Part shown: positions 47,047 through 58,799 of the stretch, one piece after another
Layout of the letters: each line of letters starts with the position of its first letter
Numbering within the stretch: the first letter of the stretch is position 1
NCBI GenBank assembly: GCA_021018815.1
Contig: JAITYX010000059.1
Location: 620,001 to 684,000 of the forward strand
Direction: 5' to 3'
DNA: 64,000 nucleotides
From: Talinum fruticosum
Taxonomy: Eukaryota > Streptophyta > Magnoliopsida > Caryophyllales > Talinaceae
Program-made: the position numbers and the translations under genes
The notes under the pieces: model-generated
Seen by the model: the letters and a program-made list of their open reading frames with translations, nothing else
Told to the model about the DNA's origin: nothing
The model's database searches: none

Positions 47047-49028
47047 ATGGAGGAAGAGACAACAGGGAAGAGGTTCGAGGGGAAGGTAGCCATAGTCACA
47101 GCTTCCACGAATGGCATCGGCTTCAGCATCGCTCATCGCCTTGGTCTCGAGGGCGCTTCGGTCATCGTCTCCTCTCGTTCTCAGGTATCCATACTTGTAT
47201 ATATATTCATTCAATTCATTATTAATGTCTTCAGATCACCTTCTCTCTCATGGTTCGGCCATTTTCTTGCTCGACGTCTGCAGCTCGTTTTCTGGGGAAA
47301 AAAATTTATGTATGGAAAATTATAATTATAAAAAAAATGGATATATAATAATTGACACCACCTAATCAAGAAAAACTTGTAATTTTTTTTGTGTATATTA
47401 ACTTCTTAAATTTAATTATGGCCATTTAATCCTTATTTTGAATATGAAAATAAAATTATATAGCTTGTAGATATGATAATAGTGATTTGTTTGGGTATGA
47501 TTGCTTTAATAAATTACAAAATTATAGTTTGAGAATCGACATCTTAGTTTAGTGATTCAATTTTAGTCATTTGTTGACTTTATTTTTTTAATTGTAAATA
47601 TAGATTATTCATTAATGATTAATTATGATATTAGTTGTTTACCTTTATTTTTAATGTTAATATTCAATATTAAATTCTAAAATCTCACAATTATTATTTT
47701 TAATCCTGACGTCATTTAGTTTGATTGACCCAAACACAATTTTTTATTTTGAATCCTAAGTCCGTCATATATGGTTGATTATAATTAATTTCTATACATT
47801 AAATGCTATATAAAAATTCAGATTTTGTAAGTTATATAATGGACCTTTTATATTTTTTTGCTGGTGATAAAAATTAAAGCCCTAATAAGTACATTAATGA
47901 TCTAGGTTGGTTTGATTTCTCCTTCCTTTCTTGCTTTATAATCGTATTATTAAACTATATATTTTTATTTTCATTTGTTAAAAAATAAGAAAAAAACCTT
48001 TTCAATTTTTTTTTATTTAAAAACATATTTGCATGAGCGGGAGTGCGTACATGTTAATAACCTTAATTTTTGGTGAAATTAATTTATATGAATGTGGCAG
48101 AAAAATGTGGAGGAGGCAGTGGAGAAGCTTAAGGCTAAAAGAATTCAAGTTTCAGGTCTTGTTTGCCACGTCTCAAATGCGCAGCACAGGAAAAATTTGA
48201 TACAACACACAATACAGGTTAGATAGACCTAAATTTATAGACTTGGGTTGTTATTTATGGTAATATTTTTTTTATTTTATAAAAATTTGTCACCTGTTTT
48301 TCATTGTCCTCTTTCTAAGAAAATGACAAATTTCTTTTCCCTTAATACGTTACATCAGTAAATTTATAGACCTAGATTTATAAAAAGTATTGTTATACAA
48401 GTTTCCTCCTGCATAAAATGTATCAATTAGTGGAAGTTAAATAATTAATAAAAATTATTTTTATATTAATTTTAATCCTATTTTATCCCTTTTTTATTAA
48501 TATTATATATTTTTTCTTACTTCTCTCTAAAATTCTCTTTTTCTTTTTCTCCCCTTTAAAGTAATTATATATAAATATATCAACATTAGGGTTGTATTTA
48601 TATTCTATTTTACAGATTATCATCCATGTTAATGCCTATTCACCCTTTTTTTAATCTCCTTTAGTTACTTTATTCTAATTCATATTATCAATAATAGGGT
48701 TGTATTGCTATTATAATTCAGTTAAGTACTTTTTTTGAATTCGTAATTATGATTAATAAAGTAGATGAGATATATGTTAATCACCATGGCTATATATGTG
48801 GACTTTTATATTTTTATCGTTACCCTAGTTTTGATGATTTACTCTTTTATTTTAAGTTCTTATATTATTTGATTGTTTATTTTATTTTTCTTCGGGTAAA
48901 ACCTTACAAATACAAAAAATAATAATTAAAAAAATAAACCGTTTTTTGGTGGAATATTGTTAAGGGGAATGAGTTCCTTAAGTTTGTATTAAATTTAAAT
49001 TTATTATTTTTAATTTAAAATAGTAGTA

Positions 49029-49092
<64 letters not shown>

Positions 49093-52000
49093 ATTTTCGT
49101 TCCCCTCCCTTCCCATTCCCTTTTTAATCCAAACAAAAAAATGTTGGATAACCTCTATTTCCCTCCATTTGAAATCCAAACAAAGGCAAGTAATCTCCCA
49201 TCCCCTCCCTTCCCCCTTTCTATTTCCCTCCCTTGATTAACACCCCTCACCTCCCCTCTTATATCCATACAGTGTTTTAATGTTTCTAAAGGTTTGTTCG
49301 ACTTTACATGAAAAATATATTCTATTTATGTTTTATGTTCGTTTATATTCTTTTATGTTTACTTTTGCTCTTTTATGTTCGTTTCTATTCGTTTATATTC
49401 ATTTCTTATTTAATAACTCATTTCTATTCATTTGTGTTCGTTTATGTTCATTTATACTCTTTTATGTTCGTTTATGCGTGTTTCTTTTTATGTGTGTTTT
49501 GTATATAAGTTCGAATAGGGTTCAAGTCTACTTTCTAATGGAAGTGTTTAATAGTTAGGAAGTTAGAAATTTTATTAAAGGATATCCCTTTTTGTGTATG
49601 TGAATTTTATAAGTATTAATTTTTTTTATAAATGTCCACTTTAACAGTTTTTAAATTTTTTTGAAGATTTATGTATATAAACTCTAATAAATTTTTTTAG
49701 TCAGTGATATCCCGGGACACCGATGATCAAAGAGTAGCTCCATGATGGCACTTTAGGTACTTGTTTAGATTATGGATTAATTGATCTCTCTATATTTTTG
49801 ATAAAATTGGCAGCACTATTTGTTCCCATTTGAGCAAGTTTAAGGGGATATATTTATATATTATATAATATTTTTGTTTAAATTGTAAATAAGTTGGATA
49901 TTATAATATGAATATAAGCAATGCATGCAGAAATATGGGAAGATAGATGTGATCGTATTAAATGCCGGTGTTAATCCAACTCCCGACACCGTTTTAAACA
50001 CCTCACAGTCTATCCTTGACAAGTTATGGGACGTTAATGTCAAAGCCTCTGTCCTCCTCCTCCAGGTAAACTCATACATAAATTCATTAAAGTCGAGTTA
50101 ATTTATTCAAATTTATTAGTTAAAGTTCTTTATTAGAGGTAAAAATTATTTCGAAAATGTTGTGATTTAAAAGCTAAATTTCACTATATTACGGTAGTTT
50201 TGCGACATTTTTCTTTTAAAACTAATATGACCCTCATGTATTTAGGAATGATAAATTTTAGAATACTCTTTCCATTTCAAAATATATATCGTTTTAAAAT
50301 TATATAGGAATACCGAGAAAACACAAAATTTATAATAAATTTTGTATTAAAAGACTAAGTTGCCCCTATATTTTATTAGAAATGAAGCTCAATGAAAAAA
50401 ATAAAAATAAGGTAATTAATAAGGACAAAATTTGTAAACTAATAATTAATATGTCATTGAAATTGTAAAGTAACAAGTATTATGAAACGAGAAAAGTTAG
50501 ATAAAGTGACATGTATTTTAAAATGAAGATAGTAGTCAATACAGAGCTATTTTTTTCGACTTCCTAAAATTTGGAATTGTCCCACATAGAGGTTTTAATT
50601 AGGTGTAGAATCTAGAATGTGGTAAATGAATGACACAAAATAGAGGGAATGAAACTAAGGTTTTGGATATGATATATTGGGAAACTACCATATGTATAGA
50701 AAATTTATAAAAATTTAAAATTTGGAAAATATATTGTAGAAGTGCAAAATTATATTTGAAATTACAAAAATTACAAGCCCTTTTACAGGAAGCTGCCCCC
50801 TATTTGGTGAAGGGTTCCTCAGTTATTTTTGTGTCCGCAATTGCTGCCTACCAACCTCAGAGTTTGATGGGCATGTATGGAGCCACCAAGAGTGCCCTTC
50901 TTGGACTTACCAAGGTATATTTAGTTATTGATTTAATCAAATATTTTTTCTATTTTTAAAGTAGTAATATTCTAATCATATGTTTAGTTATTCAACCCTG
51001 TTTTTTTGTTGGACTGAAAGTGGAGGGGAATGAAGAGAGGATAACGATGAAAAGAAATAGCAGTAATCGAAACCTAAAGGTCATTAGTGCCCCGGTTTCA
51101 TAATAAACCATGTTGGTTCAATGGAGAGAGGGATATAGGCAACTGTGAGGGGTTGAAGATGGTGGGAAGAAATCACTGGAAAGATTATAAATCAGGCATA
51201 GTTCAAACCTCTAGGAAGCATGAGATGACATTGATGGAGTGAAAATTGGGGAGAGTTTGATGGGAGAGAAATTGGTTGTCAGTTTCTTATTTATGTGAAA
51301 AACTTTAATGGAGGGAAATTAGGAGAGAGATTTGAGGAGAGGTAGAGGTGGATGTTAGGTTTTGTTTCTTCTTTCGTGTTTTTTTGTGTTTAGTATGTTT
51401 ATCTTGGTGCCATAGAGGGTTTTGTCCCTAGTGGACTATTAATAATAAAAAAATAGTAATATTCTTAGTTAAAGTTAAACGTGAAATGATAATAATGGTT
51501 TATAGGTTGAACTCAAAATATTGCTTGGTAAGTAACGCTCATAGAAAAATTTGTTGTTATTAATATTGAATCGGAGCAACTTATTTGTTGTTATCAACAT
51601 TAAGTCGGGGCAACTTATATGAATTCAATTACCTCATACTAATTGAGTCGGAAATGCTCAGTAGATTGTAACTTAAATAATTGCCTGCCTCCAACACAAC
51701 TTATGTGTTATATATGATTCGATAAAAAAAAATTCCAAAGTTGTATTAGCCTAATGATGCTTTGTTCTCGTGTACAGGCACTGGCGAGAGAGATGGGCCC
51801 ATATGTCCGTGTAAATTGTATTGTCCCCGGTTATGTACCCACTGATTTCTCTAGAATCTTCTCAAGACATGGGTCTGAGGTAAAACAGTCGCACACTGAA
51901 CACTCACGTTATTACACATTCATCTTTAATTAAAACAAACAAATATCACCTTAGAAATAAGAGGATTTTAATAATAAAATTAAAATCAATCAATCACATT

Positions 52001-52497
52001 ATATCGGCATATTTTAAGAAGTCTGTTCAAAATGACATTTATATCGATATTTATAACATCTTTCAGCTCATTTCAACTCTATCATTTCAATTATACCCTA
52101 AGTATATCTTTTATCAGGAAAAGTAGAGTTTTTGCATAGCGAATATCTTTATGTAGTATTAATGAAGTTGACTTGATATATATGGAGCAGTTTTATTTTA
52201 ACATGATTATATATTAATTTGATTTAAATTAAATTTATCAGGTTTCAGATTTTCCATTCATCAACAAATGCAGGGATAACTTATTAATTAGGATTAATTT
52301 TTACAATAATTATTGTATTTGAAGCTAATTTTGACATTTGTGACCACAGAGAGATGCATTTATAGAAGCAACTTGCCTTAAGAGGGCTGGGACTACACAA
52401 GAAATAGCAGCAGCAACAGTTTTTTAGCTTCTAATGATGCTTCTTATATTACTGGAGAAATTCTAGTTGTTGCTGGAGGCTTACATGCCAGACTTTA
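47047..52497 (+). CDS. SDRA/IBR1-like tandem copy 3, divergent, catalytic Ser replaced
   Basis: Exons: 47047-47184, 48101-48217, 49931-50065, 50789-50914, 51778-51879 and 52350-52497. The intron positions match copies 1 and 2 but the introns are much longer. The cofactor motif is TASTNGIG. The tetrad Asn (WDVNVKAS) and YxxxK (MYGATKSALLG) are kept, but the catalytic-Ser segment reads FVSAIAAY, Ala for Ser. The NNAG-like motif is LNAG. In exon 6 the frame is one base short at the T6 run 52,420-52,425, so it stops at once (TAG). The remaining frame would end -ARL, a weaker PTS1-type tail. A second terminal exon follows at 52,722. The enzyme may be inactive or have altered chemistry. It could be a decaying paralogue, with the exon 6 break as assembly error or real. 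Confidence 0.8.
49022..49091. repeat. (TAA)n microsatellite
   Basis: About 20 TAA/AAT units in intron 2 of SDR copy 3. C-rich 'cccctcccttcccattcccttt' blocks with 'aatccaaacaaa' words follow to 49,260 and look like a MITE remnant. Confidence 0.9.
49320..49520. repeat. Degenerate TTTATGTTCG-type 10-mer repeat, copy 2
   Basis: About twenty units like 'tttatgttcg', 'tttctattcg' and 'tttatattca' in a row, ending 'gtgttttgtatataagttcgaata'. The unit and the ending are shared with 31,798-31,915. It lies in SDR copy 3 intron 2. The open frames across it are artefacts. Confidence 0.7.
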
Positions 52498-52721
52498 ACT
52501 TATACATTGTGTTATATAACATAATAATATACTGTTTTAATAGCAGTACTTAATTAAGAAATTTTAAATACGAGTATATCCATTTCTACTAATTTTAATT
52601 TAATATATTATAATGTAACTTTGAAGTTGAGACAATGCATTTAAGACGTGTTTTGGAGTAAAAGCATATCATTTTGCCTGCTCTATATCCATCGAACTAA
52701 TTTTTACATATGGTATCTCAG

Positions 52722-52876
52722 AGAGATGCAGTTCTAGAAACAACTTGTCTTAAAAGGGCTGGGACAACACAAGAAATAGCAGCCGAAGCAGTTTTTCTTG
52801 GCTTCTGATGATGCATCGTACATCACTGGAGAAACTCTTGTCATTGTTTGTGGGAGGCCTTCATAGCAGACTCTAA
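52722..52876 (+). pseudogene. Second terminal exon (exon 6b) of the copy 3 type, frame-broken
   Basis: It begins after an AG acceptor (tatctcag|AGAGATGCAG) and is clearly homologous to exon 6 at 52,350-52,497: CLKRAGTTQEIAAEAVF, then ITGETLVIV. Two extra bases relative to exon 6 (in the GG near 52,800 and in the TTTGTGGGAGG stretch near 52,847) break the frame. The last frame would read -LHSRL, the strong PTS1, against -LHARL in exon 6. It is either a remnant of a fourth gene copy or a duplicated alternative last exon of copy 3. Confidence 0.7.
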
Positions 52877-53748
52877 TGTATTTCATATATAAATACTATC
52901 TCCCCGAGCCTTTAAGTTTAATTGAAATTACCCCTGAGATAGGGGTCTTATTGAGTAACGTATATTTATCCTTAAAAAAAGTCATTTATAATAATATTTG
53001 AAACACTTGAAAGTATTAAGTAGCAACCCCCAAAAAAGCTATTTTCTATCATCAATTATTAAGAATGTTCACAACACATATAATTTACTGTTATACTTGT
53101 CAGGTCCTTTATTATATTCTTCATAAGTTCACAATCAACAAAGTGTTTTATTATATTCTTCATAAGTTCACAATGAACAAAGTGTTTTGTTGGTTGATGT
53201 GAGAGCGGTCTTATAAATTCGATTTCTCAAAAGCGCACTGATTATAAAAACTTTTATATTGAACACTCACGGCCTAGAAGATATTACACCCTTCCTCAGA
53301 TAAAAGAAATCATATTCTTCTAGATGTATCTCTTATGGTTATATTTGCATGCATGAGAGATTATGCCACATTGATTAATAGTTAATAAAGGCAGGGGATG
53401 CTAAAACCATGAACCATTTGATGATCCATTGATCCTATCTTTAAGGAGAAAAACCTGATCATTTATGAATTTGCTATATATGTATTGTTTCAGCATTTCT
53501 TCTCCTCTTGTTTGCAAAGACTAGATTTAGCCAATAAATTTGACCAAAAAACATCCCTCCTGTTTCTCCCTCTTTCCTTTGCCACCCCTTCTCATGTTAG
53601 AAGTATTTCTCTCTTCCCTTTCCCAAAACTGTTTCTCATATCTCCACAATGCATCACAACCATGTCTCTCTGTTTATCTCTCCTCTCACTTTGTTTAATT
53701 AAGATTATGCCCATCTCCTCTTCCCTTTCTGTCCAGATTTAATAATCA
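52877..53748. other. Intergenic region with a 39-bp tandem duplication
   Basis: It contains a direct repeat of 'attatattcttcataagttc'+'acaatnaacaaagtgtttt' at 53,111 and 53,150 (period 39). The part from ~53,540 to 53,748 is C- and T-rich and probably the promoter/5' UTR of the UNC-13-like gene. No other gene seen. Confidence 0.5.
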
Positions 53749-56700
53749 ATGGGCCTCCACAGCCGCCATGAGAGCTCCCCTCCTCAGCTAGCTTCCATTT
53801 CTTATCAGGTCGAGTCACCGAGATCATCTCCATTGGCATCACATACAAATAATGGGTTAACGCCCGAGCTCCAGAGCATGAGCCTGACCCGGACCTCCAA
53901 TGGCCCTTTGGGAAGCTGGATGGGCTTGACAAGGATGATACCCGGGAGGCCGCCTACGAGTTGTTCTTCACCTCTTGTAGGTCCTCCCTGGATTTGGTGG
54001 GCAGAGTGCATTGGCATTCTACTCTTCACATGATCATCAGGGGATGCGGCCGTACCAGGGTCACCCGGTTCAGCACGGGCAGGTGGAGTGGGCATGATGA
54101 CAAACAGCAAGATAAAGAGGGCGTTGGGGCTGAGGACCCTCAAGCGGATGCCATCTATTAGGAGAGCGTCTCTTGGGGGCGGGCCAGGGCCGTCTTCACC
54201 GAGGGACTTTCATGGGCATGAGCACAGGCATTCACATGGTGGTGGAAGCCCTGGAATCTCATTCACTATGCCTTCCCCGCGGACATCAAGGAAACCCCTT
54301 ACATCGGCAGAGATCATGAGGACTCAAATGAGGGTCTCAGACCAAAGTGACCATAGGCTTCGTAAGACACTCATGAGAACTCTTGTTGGCCAAGTATGTA
54401 CATACATAGACTTCATTCTTTTCGTTATCATTTTTTTTCTAAATTATGAATTACCTCTTTTTACTTAAATTGATTCTCTCTCCCCATGTCATATTTCTTC
54501 CCCTGCATGATGTAATGGCACACAACTATTCCTTATGCCAGAAAACTGAGAAATAGGAGGTATCTTTTGAATTGTTTGTTATCCTGGAATTTTAAAAGCT
54601 TTAATATAATACAGAGGGGTAGACGAGCAGAAACATTAATCCTTCCTCTTGAGCTCCTTCGCCATTTGAAGCCATCTGAGTTCCGTGACCAAGCTGAGTT
54701 CCACTACTGGCAAAAACGGCAGCTAAAGATCCTCGAAACTGCTCTGCTTCTGCACCCAGCAATCCCACTTGAGCAACAAAACTCCATGGCTGTTAAGTTT
54801 CAGGAAATCTTACGGGCTGCTGAGGAGAAACCTCTTGACACAGGGAAGAGCTCGGATACAGTTAAGCAGCTTTGCAACTGTGTCTTCTCTCTCGCTTGGC
54901 GTGGACCCCATGGCACTACATCTGATGTCTGTCACTGGGCGGATGGGTACCCACTAAACCTCCACCTCTACATAGCCTTGCTCCAATCGGTTTTTGACCT
55001 CAAGGATGACACTGCTGTGTTGGATGAGGTCGATGAGCTCATTGAGCTGATGAAAAAGACATGGAATACACTTGGGATAAACCGAGCAATCCATAATGTG
55101 TGTTTCACTTGGGTTCTCTTCCAGCAGTATGTCCTAACGGGGCAGATTGAGCAAGATCTTCTGACTGCTTCCTTGGCTATGCTGGTTGAGGTCTCAAGTG
55201 ATGCTAAGAAGCCGGCAGAGACAGAGGGTATGTATGTTAAGATCCTGGCTTCTGTTCTTAAATCCATCATTGGGTGGTCAGAGAAGAGATTGCTCAATTA
55301 CCACGAATATTTCACCAAGAGCCATCCTTCAATGATGGAGAATCTACTCCCTCTGGCGTTGCAGGCAAAGAAGATCTTGGATGAAGACGTCGCCACTATC
55401 ATAGCAGCTAGACAAGAACAAGGAGAAGAAAAGGTGGGAACAGATGATTCATCAGGAGATCCGGTTGGTCGTTACATTAGTTGCTCTATGAGGAATGCAT
55501 TTGCAAAGGTAAATGAATTTTGAACTAATACTCATGATTTTGGACTTCGGGTGATGATAAGAAATATTGTGTATACCGAAAGAGGGGAATTCGAGGGTGG
55601 GTTGGGATAGTTTCATATCAATCTTAGTTCAAATTCTTTTCAAATTTGAATTTGCTAAAATTCTACAGAGTTGGGGTTAGAAGAGTGTAGGCTGGGATAG
55701 TCTCATATCAGTCTTCGTTCTAATTCTTTTGGATTTGAAGTTGTTTCGGCTATTTAGCATATGTTGATCATAGGCTCATTAGTTTCCTTTAACATTTCTT
55801 TATAATCACCAATCACCCTAAGAGGTTCAGATCATGTCAGGTTCTTGTTACTGAGTATTGAATTTACACTACTTTTCAAACATGGTATCCACAATCCATG
55901 GGTCCGGGGGCACACTTGATCTCGGTGGAATTTTAGGCAATATCATTCAGGTTTAGAGACAGGGGCCCAATGTGGGTACAAGTCTAAGACATAAAGGTTC
56001 ATAGAAGTGTTAATTGTTGAATATAAATGCGGGTGTTTGGTAGGAAATGAAGAGGCACGACAACAAAGATTCTTAATTTCATGCATACCCAAGAGATGAT
56101 TTAAATTTTGGCATTCTTGTCTCAGTTGTATGACTAATCTAGTTGTTCTGAACTGTAACTTTTCTCATTGGGCTCATAGAAGATGTATCTCATGCTTCAG
56201 ATGGCAGAAAGTATGAACGTAGAAAATTTGCAAGAAGAAGGAGAGAAGGAGGCGAGTGAAGCACTTGTAGACCTTGCTCAAGCCACTGAAGAATTGGCCG
56301 CAAAAGAGAAGGAAAGTTATAGTAACACTCTGAAGAAATGGCACCCAGTATCAGCTGCTACAGCAGCTGTAGCACTGCATACCTGTTATGGAAAAGCACT
56401 GCAGCAATTCCTCACTGAGGTATCGACACTATCAAAGGAGACCATAGAAGTGCTTCATAGAGCCGGAAAACTCGAGAAGGTTTTGGTGCAGATGGTAGTT
56501 GAGGACACTGTTGAATGTGAGGATGGAGGGAAGTCCATTGTCAGAGAGATGGAACCTTATGAAGTCGATTCCATCGTATTAAGGCTTTTGAGGAAATGGA
56601 TTGATGATAGGCTACAGAAGGGTAAAGACTGTGTTCAAAGGGCAAGAGAAACTGAAGTAAGTTTGATATCAATGTGTTATCATTTCAATCAGGTAAAGTT

Positions 56701-58203
56701 GGGAACTAATTACGCTTGTGATTATGAATCTCAGACATGGAATCCGAAGTCTAAAGCAGAGCCTTTTGCACAATCAGCAGTGGAGCTAATGAAGATAGCC
56801 AAAGAAACTATTGACGATTTCTTTGAAATTCCCGTGGGACTCTCTGATGATTTGGTGCAAGATCTAGCTGATGGAGTAGAGCGTGTGATTAGAGAATACT
56901 CTAGCTTTGTTGCTTCTTGTGGTGAGTGCTCTTTCCTTCTCGTATGTAAATGTACCCTTGTCTTTGCCCATGAAACATGAAGCTCCTTAGCTGCCATAAA
57001 CAGCGACAACCGTTAAGATTTGCACCTTTGGCTTTGAAATTTCGGCCCCCTACTAGTATTGAAGTCTCAAGTGTCCAACACACGTGAAGTGAACTGAACT
57101 GAACTGATGAAGCCAAGTAGCTTATCACACCATATGAGTACAGAGTACATACTGTTGTCAGTACATAAACACAACTGTAATTATCGAGTAGCTAACAATA
57201 TATGATTTGTAATTTGTCAACGCAGGAACAAAACAAAGTTATGTGCCAACATTCCCACCTCTAACGAGATGTAATCGAGATTCGAAGTTTTCAAAGCTAT
57301 GGAAAAGAGCTGGTTGCAATGTTGCCAGTATGCAGGAGCTACACCATTACATGGCAGCCATCGAAGGTCACCATCCACGCCCATCTACGAGCCGTGGGAC
57401 TCAACGCCTCTATATTCGCCTCAACACCTTACATTATCTTCTCTCTCAGCTCAACACCATTGACAAAAGCCTTGCCCTATCCCCACGGGGAACCCCACAA
57501 CCCCAAGGCGATTCCCTAGCACCCGGAAAACCCCAGTCACCTCTGCCTCATTCTTTGAGCTTGCCCGGGCTTCTATGCAGGGTGCCATCCAGCATGTTGC
57601 CGAGGTGTCAGCCTACCGCCTTATCTTCTTGGACTCAAACTCTGTGTTTTATGAGAGCCTCTACGTGTTCAACGTGGCAAGTTCAAGAATAAGGGCTGCC
57701 TTGCGCATCCTCAAACAAAACCTAGCCCTCCTAGGCGCGATCCTGATAGACCATGCCCAACCAGTGGCTATGAAGGAGGTGATGAAGGCAGCTTTTGAGG
57801 CCTACCTAATGGTATTGCTAGCAGGGGAAGCACCCGAACCTTCTATAGGCAGGACTTTGAGATGATCGGGGAGGATTTCGAGAGTTTGAAGAGGGTGTTT
57901 TGCACTAGTGGAGCAGGGCTAATATCAGAGGATGAGGTTGACAAGGAAGCAGATGTAGTGGAAGGGGTGGTTCAACTAATGGGGCAATCAACCGAGCAGC
58001 TAATAGAGGATTTCAGCACTTTGGCATGTGAAAAGAGCGAAACAGCAGGAACCGCTTCAGTGAGGAGGCTACCAATGCCACCAACAACAGGGAAGTGGAA
58101 CAAGTCAGATCCTAACACCATCCTTAGAGTACTCTGCCATAGGAACGACCGCACAGCCAACGAATTCTTGAAGAGGACATTCCAGTTGCCAAAGAGGAGA
58201 TGA
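53749..58203 (+). CDS. UNC-13 homologue (DUF810, MUN-type), five coding exons
   Basis: Exons: 53749-54393, 54615-55508, 56201-56656, 56735-56921 and 57226-58203, phases 0, 0, 0, 1, giving ~1,054 residues, a normal family size. Family blocks: WPFGKLDGLDKDDTREAAYE, KIKRALGLRTLKR and PLTSAEIMRTQMRVSDQSD in exon 1; ETLILPLELLRHLKPSEF, SDVCHWADGYPLNLHLY and KKTWNTLGINRAIHNVCFTW in exon 2; KKWHPVSAATAAVALHTCYG and KLEKVLVQMVVEDTVE in exon 3; and PMPPTTGKWNKSDPNTILRV and LCHRNDRTANEFLKRTFQLP at the C-terminus. Plant DUF810 proteins are distant relatives of Munc13 tethers; PATROL1 promotes plasma-membrane delivery of H+-ATPase. Five frame breaks, each one base short, lie near 53,871, 53,987, 54,082, ~57,500 and 57,825. 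The exon 3 start could alternatively be 56,180. Confidence 0.9.
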
Positions 58204-58297
58204 TGATCACAACCTAGGAGATCTAACTATGTTGTGTGTATATAATAGCCCAAGAGAGTTGGCTGAGGCCTTTGGCACAACTGGTGGTGTTTCTTTC

Positions 58298-58320
58298 TTT
58301 TTTTTTTTTTTTTTTTTTTT
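58298..58320. repeat. T23 homopolymer
   Basis: A run of 23 T about 95 bp past the stop of the UNC-13-like gene, in its 3' region. Its length in the assembly is probably unreliable. Confidence 0.9.
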
Positions 58321-58799
58321 GCAGCACTAAGTGTTAAGGAGATTATTCAACTGTACAAAAGTTTGTTTTTATCAATGTATATCATAAAAATTTTGCTCCT
58401 CTTCCTTTTCACAAAATTAAATAAACATAACCAAACTCCTCAAATACAAGCAATTGAGCTTAGCCTAGCGAAAAACAACAGCAACAATAAAACCAAATAA
58501 ATGCCTATAAGGCTACAACACAAGCATCTTTAAGTAAGGTTACTTGTACATATATAACTTTCAAACACAGCATACCTAAGCCGAGCTTCTAAGCCTTTAT
58601 TTACCATTACGAACTTTTTGTATTTTTCCAATTATTTCTTGATAAAACAAAAGCTACAAAACAAGCATCTCACATATACGAGGGCCAAAGGCCATTAGAA
58701 ACAGCTATTTGGTTATCAAGATTCGAGCCCAAGCAAAATGCTTGAAAACTCTGTTATTATGTGATGGTACTATGAGGACATATTATTCAGTCAGAGTAT
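58321..58799. other. Convergent intergenic region
   Basis: About 480 bp between the 3' ends of the UNC-13-like (+) and RIP/DUF6598 (-) genes. It is AT-rich. No gene or RNA recognised. Confidence 0.45.

Noticed and set aside
49280..49558. Membrane-protein-like frame rich in Phe, Leu, Tyr and Val
   Set aside because: It is a by-product of the TTTATGTTCG repeat; a second frame across the same repeat looks similar.
52350..52876. Exon 6b as a complete fourth SDR gene
   Set aside because: No upstream SDR exons occur between 52,498 and 52,721; only the terminal exon is duplicated.
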